From NCBI GenBank assembly GCA_031288575.1, contig JAITRD010000010.1, positions 1 through 14,362 on the forward strand: DNA of 14,362 nt, in the 5' to 3' direction. Origin of the DNA: Treponema sp. GTDB lineage: Bacteria > Spirochaetota > Spirochaetia > Treponematales > Breznakiellaceae. Every line of letters begins with the position of its first letter. Position 1 is the first letter of the stretch. The translations under genes and the position numbers were made by a program. Of this stretch, positions 1 to 6,742 are shown in pieces. The notes under the pieces were generated by a model. It made no database searches and had not been told where the DNA came from. It saw only the letters and a program-made list of their open reading frames with translations.

Positions 1-43
1 CTATGCCGTGTCCTGCGTGATCCGAATAACGCAATAATATAAA

Positions 44-86
44 GTACTCCTGAGGAAGCCCTCGAAAAAGGCACCCAGAGGAGTAC
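44..86. repeat. Hairpin with 8-bp closing stem
   Basis: GTACTCCT at 44-51 pairs perfectly with AGGAGTAC at 79-86. The 27-base interior contains a smaller GAGG...CCTC stem. The 3' arm includes a GAGGAG sequence that would be the ribosome-binding site for the tiny ORF starting at 90, so folding could hide it. There is no T-run after the hairpin, so it is not a typical intrinsic terminator. Function is unknown. Confidence 0.45.
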
Positions 87-214
87 AAATGAAAGATTGG
101 TATACAAAATATAAAGCCAATCAGAGATAAATGGAAGTAGAAACCAAAAACAATAACTGAAGGATAAAGTAGTAACCGAGACGCTTTGACGGGAAAAAGA
201 ATTGTAAGTGGATT

Positions 215-257
215 GCCCCCTTTAAGGGGGCTTCCTAAAGCTACCGGCTATGCCGGT
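215..257. repeat. Tandem pair of short hairpins, possibly a mobile-element end
   Basis: Two perfect hairpins lie 11 bases apart. The first is GCCCCCTT, one central base, AAGGGGGC at 215-231. The second is ACCGGC, TAT, GCCGGT at 243-257. Neither is followed by a T-run. Subterminal imperfect or perfect hairpins are typical of IS200/IS605-type ends and of REP-like elements, so this may be the end of a decayed element. No transposase reading frame is visible beside it, so the assignment is a guess. Confidence 0.4.
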
Positions 258-430
258 GGATTATTACTATACCATGTTTTTGAAGGAAATACAAAAAAAT
301 TTAGTAACAGGCCGAAATTCGAGTTCTCGCCATAGCGGGCCCTGCAAGCGTTTTCCCCGTCATTCTTCCCTCATCCAGAAATCTCTTCCCCCTCAAGGGA
401 TCCGCCTTTACGGCCTCACCTATTAAACGG

Positions 431-584
431 AACAATAAGGCCTGCCGGGAGGGAAAAATCCCCATGGGGGGCACTTGACCGAAGCTTTGCGCCATCTGAC
501 CCTCAGGACAACGACAAAGCCTTCGTGCGCAAAGCAAGCGTGCCCCCCATGGGGATTTTTCCCTCCCGGCAGGTAATTTTTGTT
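431..584. repeat. Long foldback: perfect 33-bp inverted repeat within a larger imperfect hairpin
   Basis: Bases 441-473 and 541-573 are perfect reverse complements (33 of 33). Pairing continues outward imperfectly (431-438 with 577-584, one mismatch) and inward (GCTTTGCGC at 484-492 with GCGCAAAGC at 527-535). The tip holds a further small stem, CTGA-CCC-TCAG at 496-506. The foldback starts about 40 bases past the stop of the minus-strand thioredoxin-like gene, so it could end or stabilise that transcript. It could equally be a MITE-like non-autonomous element, since both arms are identical and no gene lies inside. No clear target-site duplication was seen at its edges. Confidence 0.85.
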
Positions 585-622
585 ACGATTCAAGAATAGA
601 AGGGTTTTCATGGCGGGCAATG

Positions 623-1168
623 TTAGATTGTCCGAAGAATTGCCGCCAATTCATCAGGACCGGGAATATCCGCGAGGTTTTTCGCGTACCGGGCATAACG
701 AACGGTAAAGGATCGATCGATAACAAAACAGGCGGGCAACTGAAGTTCCTCCCCTTCGTATTCCCCATGGGCAAGCCGGTATTTTTTTGCCAGCCCTATT
801 TTTCTTAGGGTTTTACCGCCCGCCATGGCAAGCTTGGACGAAGCGGGCCGTATTTCAAAACGGCGGTATAATTCCTGCCGGGGATCGCAGATAATCGTAA
901 AAGGAAAGGGATCTGAAGATGTCTCCCGTTCAATAAGTTCCGGCGCCGATTGCAGGACCACGAAAACCTGTCCCCCCGCGCCGCTTATCTCCGCATAGTG
1001 TTCCCGCAATAACCGCATATCCAGGCGGCAGAGCGTACAGCCATAGTACCGGAGAAACAATAATACCGTTTTCTTATCCGCCGCCTCCTCTGAAAAAACC
1101 AGCCCCGTCTTGCTGGAGGTATCAAAGGTAAAATCTTCCATGGCCTGCTGTTCGCTGATTTTTCCCAT
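623..1168 (-). CDS. Thioredoxin-fold, AhpC/TSA-like redox protein
   Basis: A 181-residue protein predicted to have a thioredoxin/peroxiredoxin-like fold. The hydrophobic strand TVLLFLRYYG is followed directly by CTLC (Cys44 and Cys47), a CxxC redox site at the start of a helix. A second core segment at about 68-95 (QVFVVLQSAPE, then FTIICDP) and LPACFVID (about 144-150, with Pro145 as the likely cis-proline) match the AhpC/TSA and PRXL2-like families. It probably reduces peroxides or disulfides in the cytoplasm; no signal peptide is visible. The ATG is preceded by AGGGGAGA at 7-8 bases, supporting this start. It lies 150 bp past the permease gene behind a strong hairpin, so it may have its own promoter. 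Family assignment is good; substrate is unknown. Confidence 0.75.
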   Translation of the reverse strand: MGKISEQQAMEDFTFDTSSKTGLVFSEEAADKKTVLLFLRYYGCTLCRLDMRLLREHYAEISGAGGQVFVVLQSAPELIERETSSDPFPFTIICDPRQELYRRFEIRPASSKLAMAGGKTLRKIGLAKKYRLAHGEYEGEELQLPACFVIDRSFTVRYARYAKNLADIPGPDELAAILRTI

Positions 1169-1188
1169 ATATCTCCCCTAAACCATTG

Positions 1189-1216
1189 AATGTATTTAAC
1201 CGGATCCGTCCACCAA
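1189..1216 (-). promoter_or_regulatory. Weak candidate promoter for the thioredoxin-like gene
   Basis: On the minus strand TTGGTG (1216-1211) and TACATT (1194-1189) are separated by 16 bp, ending about 20 bases before the start codon at 1168. The -10 box matches 4 of 6 and the -35 box 3 of 6 consensus bases, so this is tentative. It would let the gene be expressed apart from the lyase-permease pair. Confidence 0.25.
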
Positions 1217-1250
1217 TCCCGGTATGCTCCCGGTACCCTGTGGCCGGAGA

Positions 1251-1293
1251 GGGCCCGGGGATCTCCGAAATAAGCCCGGAGATCCCCGGACCC
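1251..1293 (-). terminator. GC-rich hairpin after the permease gene, possible terminator or mRNA end
   Basis: GGGCCCGGGGATCTCCG (1251-1267) pairs with CGGAGATCCCCGGACCC (1277-1293) with one mismatch in 17 and a 9-base loop. It sits 25-68 bases past the permease stop and before the next minus-strand gene. There is no T-run on the minus strand after it, so a classical intrinsic terminator is not shown. It may stop transcription with help, protect the 3' end of the upstream mRNA, or be an intergenic repeat. Confidence 0.4.
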
Positions 1294-1318
1294 GGCGGGG
1301 CCGGAGTTTCAAGCGGCG

Positions 1319-2683
1319 CTATTGGGCTTCGTAACTTACTTCCATTTTTACCTTGCCGGATTTAGATCGGAAATAACAATAGAAGAACGAAAAGGCCAGC
1401 ATAACCCCGTTGCCGGCCATAAGGAAGGGGGTGGAACTGCTTATAAGAAGCACAATCGTAACACCGCCGCAGAGAACCGATACCACGGCGATAAAAGCCA
1501 GCGCCGAAACGCTGATACGGTATTTGGATTTATCCCACATTTCAGGCACCGCCTTGGGCAGCCGGATAAGAAGTATGTTGAGAACAAGCATCATAATCTG
1601 ATTGATGATCAATACCATATTGGCTACCTCGCCGATGTCCAGGCCGGTGATGATGGGAATAAGCCCCAATCCATAAAAAATAGTAAGCCAGATCATCGGA
1701 GTCCTGAACCGGGGATGAATATAGGCCAGTTTCTGGGGCAGCCAGCCGTCCACGCTGCCCTGGAGCATGGGTTTGGTACCGGAGGCAAACTGGGAGTTCA
1801 GCGTCGAGGCCAGGGCAAACATGGCGCCCCCTACAATAAAAAATACAAACAGGGGAGCGGGCAGTACCGTTTCGGCCACCTGGGTCAGGGGCTTGCCCGC
1901 TACATCCTCCACGGGCAGGACCCCCGCCGCCACAGAGGCCAGAAAGGCGTAGAGAACCGCCACCAAAACCGTGGAGGCGATCATAGCCATAGGCACATCC
2001 CGAACCGGATTTTTTGCCTCGCCGCTTAAATTGACAATAATCATAGCGCCGCCGGTCGCGAAGGTAAGCAAAGCCGCGGCCTGCAGTATCCCCAATATGC
2101 CGTTGGTCATAAAACCCTCGGCAAAAAATCCGGGTTGAACCTTACCTGCCCCAAAGGCCGCGAACAGGGCCAGGGCGACACACATGATAACCACGATCAC
2201 ATTCTGGACCTTTGCCATCTTATCAATGCCAAACATATTAAGGAGCCAAAAACCGGTAAATACGACAATCGCTACCAGCCTGGTGGGAACGCCGGGGATA
2301 AAGCGAAAGAAATAATCCGCAAAGGAAAGGGCATACATGGCTAAGGAAAGATTTCCGAAAAAACTTAAAAACATGACTACCCCGCCAAAGGTCGTAGTCC
2401 CCAAAAGGGCGGCCTGGGTATACATCCCTCCCCGCATACGGACGGTGCCGGTTACGATAACCGAGGGCAGGGTATTGATGAGGATCAATACGGCGGCGAT
2501 TATAAAAGAGATCATAGCCGAACGGCCGGTCATGGCGATGGCTATTCCCATAAGACTCATGATTCCCGCGCCGATAATCTGGCCGACGGCCGCTCCCATC
2601 AAATCACCAAAACCAAGAACACGCTTTAGATCCTTTGTTGACGGCGCGGATGCCGGTGAATTTGTACTGTAATGCTCTGACAT
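1319..2683 (-). CDS. APC-superfamily amino-acid permease
   Basis: A 454-residue inner-membrane transporter with about 12 hydrophobic segments. The first helix carries GAGIMS (residues 38-43), the substrate-binding glycine motif typical of APC-superfamily amino-acid/polyamine carriers. The segment TGGAMIIVNLSGEAKNPVRDVP matches the conserved helix 6 to loop region of the family. The start chosen is the ATG at 2683, because GGAGG sits 5 bases upstream; a longer reading from a TTG at 2695 would swallow that site. The gene lies 36 bp downstream of the cystalysin-like lyase on the same strand, so it probably imports the lyase substrate (cysteine, cystine or another amino acid). Family is near certain; substrate is inferred from context only. 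Confidence 0.9.
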   Translation of the reverse strand: MSEHYSTNSPASAPSTKDLKRVLGFGDLMGAAVGQIIGAGIMSLMGIAIAMTGRSAMISFIIAAVLILINTLPSVIVTGTVRMRGGMYTQAALLGTTTFGGVVMFLSFFGNLSLAMYALSFADYFFRFIPGVPTRLVAIVVFTGFWLLNMFGIDKMAKVQNVIVVIMCVALALFAAFGAGKVQPGFFAEGFMTNGILGILQAAALLTFATGGAMIIVNLSGEAKNPVRDVPMAMIASTVLVAVLYAFLASVAAGVLPVEDVAGKPLTQVAETVLPAPLFVFFIVGGAMFALASTLNSQFASGTKPMLQGSVDGWLPQKLAYIHPRFRTPMIWLTIFYGLGLIPIITGLDIGEVANMVLIINQIMMLVLNILLIRLPKAVPEMWDKSKYRISVSALAFIAVVSVLCGGVTIVLLISSSTPFLMAGNGVMLAFSFFYCYFRSKSGKVKMEVSYEAQ

Positions 2684-2719
2684 AATTTCCTCCAAAAAAT
2701 CTAACGTACAAAAGCGCCC

Positions 2720-3916
2720 TTAAATCAGCTTACGGGCCGCCAGTGCCTTTTTCAGCCGATCCATAGCTTCTTCCAGGACAGAAAGGGGACAGGCCAAATT
2801 GATTCGCTCAAACCCGCTCCCCTCTTTCCCGAACAAATATCCCTCGTCGGTAAACCATTCGGCCTCGCTGATCATGAATTGCTCCAGGGCTTGTTGATCC
2901 AGCCCGAAGGCCCGGAAATCAAGCCACATGAGGTACGTTCCCTCCAGGGGATACACTTTGATCTGGGGAATATGCCGGGCAATATAGTCCTTCACATACT
3001 CATAGTTTTGTTTCAGGACCAGGAGAAACGCGTCAAGCCAGGCTTCGCATTTGGTGTAGGCCAATTCCCCGGCCTTGAGCCCCAAATTGCTTATCATAAA
3101 CAGGGCGCTTTTCATAAATTCGGCCTGGAGCTTTTTCCGGAGTTCTTCATTGGGAATGATGATGTTGGAATCCTGCATCCCCGCCAAATTGAAGGTTTTG
3201 CTGGGGGCGGTGCATATTACGCAATGCCCCTCCGCTTCCTTTGACAGGGTAGCGTATACGGTATGTTCCACGCCGGGAGCGAGGAGGTCAAAATGAATCT
3301 CGTCGGAAACCACCAGGACATTGTTGGCAAGGCAGATATCCGAAATCCGCTGGAGTTCCTCCCGTGCCCAGACCCGGCCAACCGGATTATGGGGGCTGCA
3401 GAAAATGAGCAGTTTGTTTTTGGGGTCCTTCGCCTTGGCTTCAAGATCCTCAAAATCAATGCGATACGACAGCTTGGCGTCATCCCTGATAAGGGGATTG
3501 GAAACCAGAACCCGGTCATTGTTTTCAATAGCCATAAAAAAGGGATAATAAACCGGCGGCTGGATAATAACCCCGTCGCCGGGTTCGGTAAAGGCCTTGA
3601 GGGCCGTAAAAAAAGCGGGAACAACCCCCGGAGACTGGATAATCCATTCCGCCTTTACGTCCCAGTTATGGCGTTTCTTCATCCAGGCAATTACCGCCTG
3701 GGTGTACTCCGGCGTAACGGTGGTGTAACCGAGTATCGTTTTGTCCAAATGGTCTTTAAGGCCCTGGATAATCTCCGGCGGATTCGGCAGTTCCATATCC
3801 GCCACGGACAGGGGAATTATCTCCGGAGAAACATTGGGATTCTTACGGAACATTTCCTCCCATTTAGCGGCGCCGCTTCCCCTGCGGTCAACCCTTGTCG
3901 TAAAGTCGTATTCCAT
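2720..3916 (-). CDS. hly: Cystalysin-like PLP-dependent C-S lyase (MalY/PatB family)
   Basis: A 398-residue pyridoxal-phosphate enzyme of the class I/II aminotransferase fold, MalY/PatB branch. Members cleave L-cysteine, cystathionine or related C-S substrates to pyruvate, ammonia and a thiol or H2S. Visible active-site elements are Tyr64 (LGYT), Tyr123-Tyr124 (PPVYYPFF), Asn177 (CSPHNPVG), Asp205 (SDEIH), the Schiff-base Lys240 (APSKTFN) and the carboxylate-binding Arg371 (FERIN). Length and positions agree closely with T. denticola cystalysin (399 residues, Lys238), the H2S-forming hemolysin, so it is probably its counterpart. AGGAGGT lies 6 bases before the ATG. It is first in a unit with the permease and is divergent from a YheO-type regulator. 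The exact substrate could still be cystathionine, as in MalY. Confidence 0.92.
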   Translation of the reverse strand: MEYDFTTRVDRRGSGAAKWEEMFRKNPNVSPEIIPLSVADMELPNPPEIIQGLKDHLDKTILGYTTVTPEYTQAVIAWMKKRHNWDVKAEWIIQSPGVVPAFFTALKAFTEPGDGVIIQPPVYYPFFMAIENNDRVLVSNPLIRDDAKLSYRIDFEDLEAKAKDPKNKLLIFCSPHNPVGRVWAREELQRISDICLANNVLVVSDEIHFDLLAPGVEHTVYATLSKEAEGHCVICTAPSKTFNLAGMQDSNIIIPNEELRKKLQAEFMKSALFMISNLGLKAGELAYTKCEAWLDAFLLVLKQNYEYVKDYIARHIPQIKVYPLEGTYLMWLDFRAFGLDQQALEQFMISEAEWFTDEGYLFGKEGSGFERINLACPLSVLEEAMDRLKKALAARKLI

Positions 3917-3988
3917 TTTAAACCTCCTGCCGCTGAATCGCGGCTATCGCTTCTATTATTCGGTCCGGACGGTCACGTCCCCTAAACT

Positions 3989-4016
3989 ATCCTACCACGG
4001 AATGAAAACTTGTCAA
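3989..4016 (-). promoter_or_regulatory. Promoter for the lyase-permease unit
   Basis: On the minus strand a perfect -35 TTGACA (4016-4011) is followed after 16 bp by TAGGAT (3994-3989, 4 of 6 bases of the -10 consensus). The start of transcription would fall near 3982, leaving a leader of about 65 bases before the lyase ATG. The dyad at 4034-4051 lies just upstream of the -35 box. Confidence 0.55.
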
Positions 4017-4033
4017 GAAAAATTTATTATTTG

Positions 4034-4051
4034 ATGATAAATTATTATCAT
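4034..4051. promoter_or_regulatory. Candidate operator dyad (7-4-7)
   Basis: ATGATAA, ATTA, TTATCAT form a perfect 7-bp inverted repeat with a 4-base spacer, between the divergent lyase and regulator genes. Its centre is about 60 bp upstream of the predicted lyase transcription start, a usual place for an activator site, and about 130 bp upstream of the regulator's start codon. AT-rich dyads occur by chance, so binding by the adjacent regulator is an inference. Confidence 0.4.
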
Positions 4052-4174
4052 GGTTTCCTATAGTTTTGGGACAGGCTCTAAAGGTTTAGGTTTTTTGGAA
4101 AGCCCTTTTGATTAACGGGCATATTATTCCTATTGCAACAGTAAGATAACTTGTGAAAGGGAGGAATTATTGGT

Positions 4175-4873
4175 ATGATGCGGTATGGTGCAACAATGGA
4201 CCCGATTGAAGAAGTAAAGTGCCTGGTGGACTTTTTGGGCGCGGCCTGCGGGGAAAACTGCGAGATTGTCTTGCAGGACCTGCGGGAAGGAAAAATGGAA
4301 ATTGTGGCTATCGCCAACGGCCACGTCAGCGGCCGCAGGATAGGGAGCCCTCCTACGGACCTTGCCCTCCGCCTGGTTGCCCAGGAAGTGTGGAAAACAA
4401 AGGATTATATCTGCAATTATGAAGGAAAAACCCGGAATAACCGGGTCCTTCATTCGTCCACCTTCTTTCTTAAAAACAGGAACAAAGACAAGCTCCTGGG
4501 GATGCTTTGTATCAATATCGATACCAGTAAATATACTGAACTAAGCAAGGCGGTACTCCAGCTTACCGGGCTGGCCCCTCTGAACGAAAGCCAGGAACTG
4601 TTTGAAAATTCACAGGTTGAGAATTTTTACATGAACATGGACGAGATAATTAAGTCCGTTTTACAGGAGACGGGTCTAAGCGATATTTCCACCCCGCAGC
4701 TTTCCCAGGAGGACCGGCTTAAGATTGTCGAACGGCTTATGGAACACGGTATCTTTCTACTCCGTGGTTCCGTAAGCAGCGTGGCGGAGAGACTGCGCTG
4801 TTCCGAAGCAAGCACCTACCGGTATATTGCCATGGTGAAAAAAAGAAGGCCCGCGCCTGTTAAAAAGGCTTAG
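4175..4873 (+). CDS. YheO/DauR-family transcriptional regulator (PAS-like plus HTH)
   Basis: A 232-residue DNA-binding protein with YheO-family organisation. The N-terminal part (about residues 12-122) is the PAS-like sensor domain, with the typical IVLQDLREG...IANGHVSGR and LGMLCINID segments. The C-terminal part (about 155-222) is a DauR-like helix-turn-helix (DRLKIVERLMEHGIF, then GSVSSVAERLRCSEASTYRYI). The best known member, DauR, represses D-arginine catabolism; other members respond to amino-acid-type ligands. Being divergent from the lyase and permease, it probably controls them and perhaps itself. GGGAGG lies 10 bases before the first of two adjacent ATGs; starting at the second (4178) is also possible. 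It converges on the next gene with a 13-bp gap. Confidence 0.88.
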   Translation: MMRYGATMDPIEEVKCLVDFLGAACGENCEIVLQDLREGKMEIVAIANGHVSGRRIGSPPTDLALRLVAQEVWKTKDYICNYEGKTRNNRVLHSSTFFLKNRNKDKLLGMLCINIDTSKYTELSKAVLQLTGLAPLNESQELFENSQVENFYMNMDEIIKSVLQETGLSDISTPQLSQEDRLKIVERLMEHGIFLLRGSVSSVAERLRCSEASTYRYIAMVKKRRPAPVKKA

Positions 4874-4886
4874 GTTTCCCAAAGAT

Positions 4887-5588
4887 TTAGCTTTGTGCCC
4901 CTTTTCCCCCTTGCCGGCCGCTCTTTTTTGCCAGCTTAATAATGGTTATCCCGCAGCCGGCGGTATAAAACAGGGCGTTAAAGCCGATAATAAGGGGCAT
5001 CCCCCCGAAAAGATGGCAGATGATCAGGGCGGGCATCATAAATCCGGTAATTCCCACATTTTCAGCTAATTTCCGCTCCCTGGAAACGGAGCCGTGGGCC
5101 TCTTCTCCCTGGATGTTTTTATAAATTTGGTAGGCAACGCGGGTCAATAAATTGGCCGAAGAGGTAAGGGCGGCGATAAGCAAAACCGGCCACCAGCCGG
5201 TACGGAGGAAAACATAGACCCCGGAAGATAAAAAAACGGCGGTATAGGCGATAAAGCCCATAACCGCGTCCGCCCATCCCCCCCAGGGGCTTGCCGTATG
5301 GGTTACCCGGGCGATATTTCCGTCTACGCAATCCAGGATAGAAAAGACATTGAGGAGCACCGCCCCCAAAAGGGGCAAATAGATCCCCCTCAGGCCAAAA
5401 AGAATGCCGCCCCCGATGCTAAAAAACACGGACAAATAGGATACCCCGTTTGCGCTCAGGCCGAGGCGCAGGGCCAGCCAGGTTACCGGAATCGAAAGGG
5501 GCCGCAGGACCCACAGGGTCCATAACCCGTCCTGCCGTCTTTTTTCCGGAGGCAAAGAATCCCAAATGTCTTTGAATGTGTATGCCAT
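4887..5588 (-). CDS. CDP-alcohol phosphatidyltransferase family protein with altered signature
   Basis: A 233-residue membrane protein with about six hydrophobic segments. Family members join a phospho-alcohol from a CDP-linked donor to an alcohol acceptor, making phospholipids or polar-lipid anchors. The signature D86-x2-D89-G90-x2-A93-R94-x8-G103-x3-D107 is present, but the final aspartate expected four residues after D107 is Gly111 (DAVMG). That residue is the usual catalytic base, so activity may be altered or the base supplied elsewhere. AAGGAGCG sits close before the ATG. The gene is divergent from the glycosyltransferase operon across 80 bp, pointing to a role in making the lipid or polyol part of the same surface polymer. 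Family membership is firm; product is unknown. Confidence 0.88.
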   Translation of the reverse strand: MAYTFKDIWDSLPPEKRRQDGLWTLWVLRPLSIPVTWLALRLGLSANGVSYLSVFFSIGGGILFGLRGIYLPLLGAVLLNVFSILDCVDGNIARVTHTASPWGGWADAVMGFIAYTAVFLSSGVYVFLRTGWWPVLLIAALTSSANLLTRVAYQIYKNIQGEEAHGSVSRERKLAENVGITGFMMPALIICHLFGGMPLIIGFNALFYTAGCGITIIKLAKKSGRQGGKGAQS

Positions 5589-5633
5589 AAACGCTCCTTG
5601 TTTTAATTCCCTTTTCCGCTTAAACCTAAAGCC

Positions 5634-5663
5634 TTGACAGACTAAAAAACAGCTTCTTAATAT
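5634..5663 (+). promoter_or_regulatory. Promoter for the envelope operon, predicting a leaderless mRNA
   Basis: A perfect -35 TTGACA (5634-5639) is followed after 17 or 18 bp by an AT-only -10 region (TTAATA or TAATAT, 5657-5663). Transcription would begin at about 5669-5670, which is the ATG of the glycosyltransferase. No ribosome-binding sequence lies before that ATG, in agreement with a leaderless or nearly leaderless transcript. The -10 box is poor (2-3 of 6), so the exact start is uncertain. Confidence 0.5.
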
Positions 5664-5668
5664 ATATT

Positions 5669-6739
5669 ATGACCGTTGTCCATGTTCTGGAACCCTTTGC
5701 CAGCGGCGTAACCACTGCGGTAATCAATATAACAAAACAATTGCCCTCTATAAGGCACGTGGTGATCCACGGCTGCCGTATGTGGGTGGATGCCATGGAA
5801 AATGTAAAAGCAAAATTTCCCGAGGGGGTTTCTTTTATCAAATGGTCCCGGGCGGGCCGGGAAATTAACCCGGTTCGGGATCTCCAGGCTTTGGGGGAAC
5901 TCATCAGGCTCCTCAAACCCTATAAAGCCCCTGAAACGGTCATCCACCTCCATTCTTCCAAAGCGGGGTTTCTCGGCAGGGTTGCCTGTAAACTGCTGGG
6001 CATATCCGCGGTCCTCTATACGCCCCATTGCGGCTCGTTTATACGCACCGACGTACCGCCCCTAAAGCGGAAATTTTTTCGCCTGCTGGAGCGGGCGGGG
6101 GGATGCTTTGGCGGAACCATAGTGGGCTGCGGGGCCTCCGAAGCCGCCCTGTACCGGCGCCTGGGAAAACACGTTTTGTGGGTATCCAACGGGATAGAAA
6201 TTTCCTTTGCCGGGAAAGACCCGGCTCCCTCCTTAATCAGCTTTGCGGGAATTGCCAGCATCCAGAAGAATCCGGCCCTCTTTAACCGCATCGCGGCTTT
6301 TTTCCAGGACGAAAACCTTCCTTTTTATTGGATCGGCGACGGGCCCCTAGGGGCAGAGCTTGGATCTCAAAATATTACCCTTACCGGATGGGTGGATAAG
6401 GCCGAAGTGGACGCTTATTTATATAAGACCCTGATCTACCTTTCAACCTCCTCCTGGGAAGGGCTCCCCTTCGGGGTGCTGGAAGCGATGAACGCCTCCT
6501 GCGCCCTGCTTTTAAGCGATGTCCCCGGAAACCGGGACCTCGTTATTTCCGGCGAAAACGGTTATCTTTTTCATGACGAGCGTGAAGCGGTCGGGCTGAT
6601 AAAAAAAATGCTGGAACACCGGCAGGACACCCTGGCCATGGGAAGAAAAAGCCGGGAATTGGCGGAGAGCCGGTATTCGGCGGAAAGGATGGGCCGGGAA
6701 TACGGTAAAATTTACGCCGAGGCGGGAAACGGAAAATAA
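5669..6739 (+). CDS. Glycosyltransferase, GT4-like (GT-B fold)
   Basis: A 356-residue cytoplasmic glycosyltransferase that should move a sugar from a nucleotide donor to a lipid or growing glycan. The N-terminal acceptor domain begins with MTVVHVLEPFASGVTTA and includes HLHSSKAGFLGR (about 93-104) and YTPHCGS. The C-terminal donor domain has SNGIE (173-177), WIGDGPLGAEL (about 221-231) and the EX7E motif E264-GLPFGVL-E272, followed by SDVPGNRDLV. The ATG at 5669 is chosen because the protein begins with the first strand of the fold there, and an in-frame stop lies at 5627-5629; no Shine-Dalgarno sequence is present. It is the first gene of the operon and ends 3 bases before the next start, suggesting translational coupling. 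Sugar and acceptor cannot be told. Confidence 0.9.
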   Translation: MTVVHVLEPFASGVTTAVINITKQLPSIRHVVIHGCRMWVDAMENVKAKFPEGVSFIKWSRAGREINPVRDLQALGELIRLLKPYKAPETVIHLHSSKAGFLGRVACKLLGISAVLYTPHCGSFIRTDVPPLKRKFFRLLERAGGCFGGTIVGCGASEAALYRRLGKHVLWVSNGIEISFAGKDPAPSLISFAGIASIQKNPALFNRIAAFFQDENLPFYWIGDGPLGAELGSQNITLTGWVDKAEVDAYLYKTLIYLSTSSWEGLPFGVLEAMNASCALLLSDVPGNRDLVISGENGYLFHDEREAVGLIKKMLEHRQDTLAMGRKSRELAESRYSAERMGREYGKIYAEAGNGK

Positions 6740-6742
6740 TAA

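Larger units (their letters stand above)
1..430. other. Left-edge region without a recognisable gene
   Basis: I recognise no gene here. Frame +1 is open from base 1 to a TAA at 40-42 (ending LCRVLRDPNNAII), so the extreme 3' end of a gene entering from the left is possible, but 13 residues cannot identify it. A 13-codon ORF at 90-131 (MKDWYTKYKANQR) has a GAGGAG ribosome-binding-like sequence just upstream and is followed directly by a 9-codon ORF at 132-161. Both are too short to call, and the frame beyond them is full of stops, which fits a leader peptide, decayed DNA or chance. The stretch also contains the hairpins at 44-86 and 215-257. No tRNA, rRNA or CRISPR pattern was seen. Confidence 0.5.

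Noticed and set aside
1..300. Diversity-generating retroelement or reverse-transcriptase remnant
   Set aside because: The ending RVLRDP and a nearby hairpin brought this to mind, but there is no reverse-transcriptase frame, no template/variable repeat pair and no adenine-specific mismatch pattern in the window.
441..573. Integron attC site
   Set aside because: The arms are perfect and far longer than attC arms, and no GTTRRRY/RYYYAAC core sites are placed at the ends.
301..620. Minus-strand ORFs of 78 and 65 codons over the foldback
   Set aside because: They arise from the inverted-repeat arms, which encode similar short peptides; no ribosome-binding site, domain or conservation sign is visible.
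1322..2029. Plus-strand ORF of 235 codons
   Set aside because: It is the shadow of the permease gene on the other strand; its composition (rich in Gly, His, Asn, Gln) is typical of antisense frames.
2684..2695. TTG start adding four residues to the permease
   Set aside because: The GGAGG ribosome-binding site would lie inside the gene; the ATG at 2683 is correctly spaced from it.
3263..3985. Plus-strand ORF of 240 codons
   Set aside because: It lies antisense to the cystalysin-like gene, whose family match and ribosome-binding site are clear.
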